From an uncultured Atopobium sp. (GTDB lineage: Bacteria; Actinomycetota; Coriobacteriia; Coriobacteriales; Atopobiaceae), in contig CAMPCT010000066.1 in NCBI GenBank assembly GCA_946647055.1, forward strand, positions 1 to 9,347: a stretch of DNA of 9,347 nucleotides, read 5' to 3'. Shown piece by piece: positions 7,065 through 9,347 of this stretch (the stretch's first letter is position 1; each line of letters starts with the position of its first letter). A model generated the notes under the pieces. That model worked only from the letters and a program-made list of their open reading frames with translations. It was not told the origin of the DNA and made no database searches. The position numbers and the translations under genes were made by a program.

Positions 7065-9347
7065 ATGTTCATCGATCGTGTGGCACAGAGACTCCTAGCC
7101 GCACCCGAGCTTGCCAAGCTTCTTGACGAGCTTGGTGCAGGCCGTGACGCGACGCTCGCCGTGGCGCAGAGCGCCCGTCCGTTGTGCGTCGCCGCACTGT
7201 GGACGCACGACCCGCGCCCCTGCGTCGTCATCGTGAGCGGCGAGGAGGCGGCCGACCGCACCGCCCATGCGCTGGCGGCCTGGCTGGGGCCGGGCGTGGT
7301 CTGTCGCTATCCCGAGCGTCGCGACCTGCCCTGGGCGGAGGTCGCCGCGGACGACGCGGTCATCGGTGCGCGTTGCCGTGCCATCGAGCGCCTGGCGACG
7401 GGCGAGGCCTGCGTCGTCGTGGCGAGCGCCCGCTCCCTCATGCGCCGCGTCCCACCGCCGGGCAGCGGCTACTACGCCTCGAGCACCTTCGCCATTGCCG
7501 ACGAGGTCCCCTTCGAGGACATGGGCGCCCTGCTCGTGGGCATGGGCTACAACGACGACCCCGACGTCTCTGGCCCCGGCGCCTTCCACATCCATGGCGA
7601 CATGGTCGACGTCTTCCCGGCGCAAGCCTCCTCGCCGGTGCGCCTCGAGTTCTTTGGCGACGAGATCGACCGCATCCGCCGCATGGTCCCCTCCACCGGG
7701 CAGACCATCGGCGAGCTCGAGGAGGTCTCCATCATCCCCGCGCGCGAGCTCGCCCTCACGGACGAGACCATCCACCGCGCACGCAGGGCCCTGTGGAACG
7801 ACGCCCAGGAGAGCACGGCCATAGCCGCGGACCTCGAGCTTATCGAGGCACGCTCCGCGAGTCCCGTCATCGACCGCTACCTGCCGCAGCTCTACGGCTC
7901 CACGTCGTCCCCGCTGGCACACGCCTCGTCCAGGACGCTCGTGGTGCTCGCCGAGCCGCGTGCCCTCATCGACGACTGCACTCGCAGCTATGACGAGGTC
8001 ACGGCCGCGGCAGCCGCCGCCCGTGCCTCGCTTGACGGGCTCTATGCGTCTCCGCGCGACATGGACTTTGGCTCGACGCAGCAGCTCTCGCTCTCCTCGA
8101 TCATGCGCGCCGGCGGGCACGCCACCGCCGAGCTCGAGGTGCGTCAGCCCGCCATCGCCGGTGCCGACACCAAGCTGCTGGGTCGTGTGCGCCAGCTCAT
8201 CAACGACCGCTGCGTCGTCGCCTTCGCCGTGCCCGACCGCGGGGCCCGCGAGTCGCTCGAGCTGCGCTTCACCGACGAGGGCATCCCCTTCGTGGAGGCG
8301 CTTGCGGGCAGCCCGGACAACGGCGTCGACGACTTCGGGCATCCGCTCCGGCCGCTCGAGGAGGGCGTCGTCACCTTCTTCGACGCGCCCGTGCCTGCCG
8401 GCACGGTCGTTCCCGAGGCGCGACTGGGCGTGCTCTCCATCTCCGACCTCACGCAGCGCATGGCACGACATCGCGTGCGTCGCCGCATCGACCCCACCGC
8501 GGTGACCTTCCCGTTCAAGCCGGGTGACTACGTGGTCCACGCCACGCACGGCATCGCGCTCTTCTCGCAGATCGTCCGCCAGGAGGTGGCGGGCCGCGAG
8601 CGCGACTACTTCCTGCTTGAGTACGCCGGCGGCGACAAGCTCTACGTGCCGCTCGAGCAGGTCGACCGCCTCACGCGCTACGTGGGGCCCGACGGCAGCG
8701 CCCCGCGCCTCACGCGCCTCAACACGGCCGACTGGGCGCGTGCCACGACCAAGGCCCGCAAGAGCGCGAAGAAGCTGGCCTTCGACCTGGTGGACCTCTA
8801 CACCAGGCGCTCGAGCGTGGTGGGCCACGCCTTTGCCCCCGACACGCCCGCCCAGGCCGAGATGGAGTCGAGCTTCCCCTACGAGCTCACCCCCGACCAG
8901 CTGGGCTGCGTGGCCGACATCAAGGCCGACATGGAGTCGGCCCGTCCCATGGACCGCCTGCTCTGCGGCGACGTGGGCTTTGGCAAGACCGAGGTCGCCC
9001 TGCGCGCCGCCTTCAAGTGCGTGGCCGACGGGCGCCAGGTCATGGTGCTCTGCCCCACGACGATCCTCGCGGAGCAGCACTACCAGACCTTCTTCGAGCG
9101 CTTCTCGCCCTTCGACGTGAGCGTCAAGGTCCTGTCGCGCTTCGTCACAGCCGCCCGCCAGCGCAAGTCGCTCGAGGGCTTCGCCGCCGGCGACGTGGAC
9201 GTGCTCATCGGCACCCACCGGCTCCTCTCGGCCGACGTCAACCCCCACGACCTGGGCCTCGTCATCATCGACGAGGAGCAGCGCTTTGGCGTGCAGCACA
9301 AGGAGCAGCTCAAGAACATGCGCGAGCAGGTCGACGTGCTCACGCTC
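7065..9347 (+). CDS. mfd: Transcription-repair coupling factor Mfd, 3'-truncated by the window edge
   Basis: Mfd is a DNA translocase that removes RNA polymerase stalled at lesions and recruits UvrA for nucleotide excision repair. The frame stays open for 761 codons to the last base, about two thirds of the usual 1100-1150 residues. The N-terminus begins MFIDRVAQRLLAAPELAKLL. A UvrB-homologous segment is seen at about 170-210 (PGAFHIHGDMVDVFP, then RLEFFGDEIDRI). The RNA polymerase-interacting domain starts at about 484 (FKPGDYVVHATHGI) and ends near KLYVPLEQVDRLTRYVG. The first helicase lobe has Walker A GDVGFGKT (635-642), CPTTILAEQH, GTHRLL and the DEEQ box (736-739). The second lobe and the C-terminal regulatory domain lie outside the window. 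There is no clear ribosome site before the ATG, only GGGA 3 nt away, which fits a leaderless mRNA. The gene is unrelated to the glycogen genes before it and probably has its own promoter. Confidence 0.97.
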   Translation, partial: MFIDRVAQRLLAAPELAKLLDELGAGRDATLAVAQSARPLCVAALWTHDPRPCVVIVSGEEAADRTAHALAAWLGPGVVCRYPERRDLPWAEVAADDAVIGARCRAIERLATGEACVVVASARSLMRRVPPPGSGYYASSTFAIADEVPFEDMGALLVGMGYNDDPDVSGPGAFHIHGDMVDVFPAQASSPVRLEFFGDEIDRIRRMVPSTGQTIGELEEVSIIPARELALTDETIHRARRALWNDAQESTAIAADLELIEARSASPVIDRYLPQLYGSTSSPLAHASSRTLVVLAEPRALIDDCTRSYDEVTAAAAAARASLDGLYASPRDMDFGSTQQLSLSSIMRAGGHATAELEVRQPAIAGADTKLLGRVRQLINDRCVVAFAVPDRGARESLELRFTDEGIPFVEALAGSPDNGVDDFGHPLRPLEEGVVTFFDAPVPAGTVVPEARLGVLSISDLTQRMARHRVRRRIDPTAVTFPFKPGDYVVHATHGIALFSQIVRQEVAGRERDYFLLEYAGGDKLYVPLEQVDRLTRYVGPDGSAPRLTRLNTADWARATTKARKSAKKLAFDLVDLYTRRSSVVGHAFAPDTPAQAEMESSFPYELTPDQLGCVADIKADMESARPMDRLLCGDVGFGKTEVALRAAFKCVADGRQVMVLCPTTILAEQHYQTFFERFSPFDVSVKVLSRFVTAARQRKSLEGFAAGDVDVLIGTHRLLSADVNPHDLGLVIIDEEQRFGVQHKEQLKNMREQVDVLTL

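Noticed and set aside
7095..9299. Open frame of about 730 codons on the minus strand, opposite mfd
   Set aside because: Same antisense artefact of codon bias; the + strand frame is clearly Mfd with Walker A, DEEQ and RID motifs.

Overview
The window is high-GC DNA with codons strongly biased to G/C in the third position. Nearly all of it is coding, and every gene is on the + strand. Its gene content is a glgC-glgD-glgA glycogen-synthesis operon, then a two-enzyme GH13-GH77 fusion, then mfd. GlgD-type ADP-glucose pyrophosphorylase partners are otherwise typical of Firmicutes. Together with the high GC content, this suggests a Coriobacteriia-like actinobacterium (Olsenella/Atopobium/Collinsella type). 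That assignment is inferred from composition and gene content, not from any database comparison.

Layout: bases 1-986 hold the 3' part of glgC, whose start lies left of the window. glgD (988-2088) follows with a 1-nt gap, and glgA (2085-3572) overlaps the glgD stop in an ATGA junction. A textbook rho-independent terminator (3583-3621) fills most of the 64-nt gap to a 1087-residue gene (3637-6900). That gene joins a neopullulanase/debranching-type GH13 enzyme to a GH77 4-alpha-glucanotransferase. A 164-nt intergenic region (6901-7064) carries a short direct repeat, a large 21-bp perfect inverted repeat and a probable -10 element. The last gene, mfd (transcription-repair coupling factor), starts at 7065 and runs off the right edge.

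How the genes work together: GlgC with its catalytically degenerate partner GlgD makes ADP-glucose, and GlgA polymerises it into alpha-1,4-glucan. The fusion protein would trim, debranch or rearrange the same polymer and its maltodextrin products. Synthesis and turnover are therefore adjacent but separated by a terminator that probably lowers expression of the second step. Branching enzyme (glgB) and glycogen phosphorylase (glgP) are not in the window. Mfd is an unrelated housekeeping repair gene.

No CRISPR array, tRNA, rRNA, insertion sequence or phage gene is visible. I see no previously undescribed system. The items most worth a second look are the long intergenic palindrome, the terminator that leaves no room for a promoter of the fusion gene, and the possibly leaderless mfd start.
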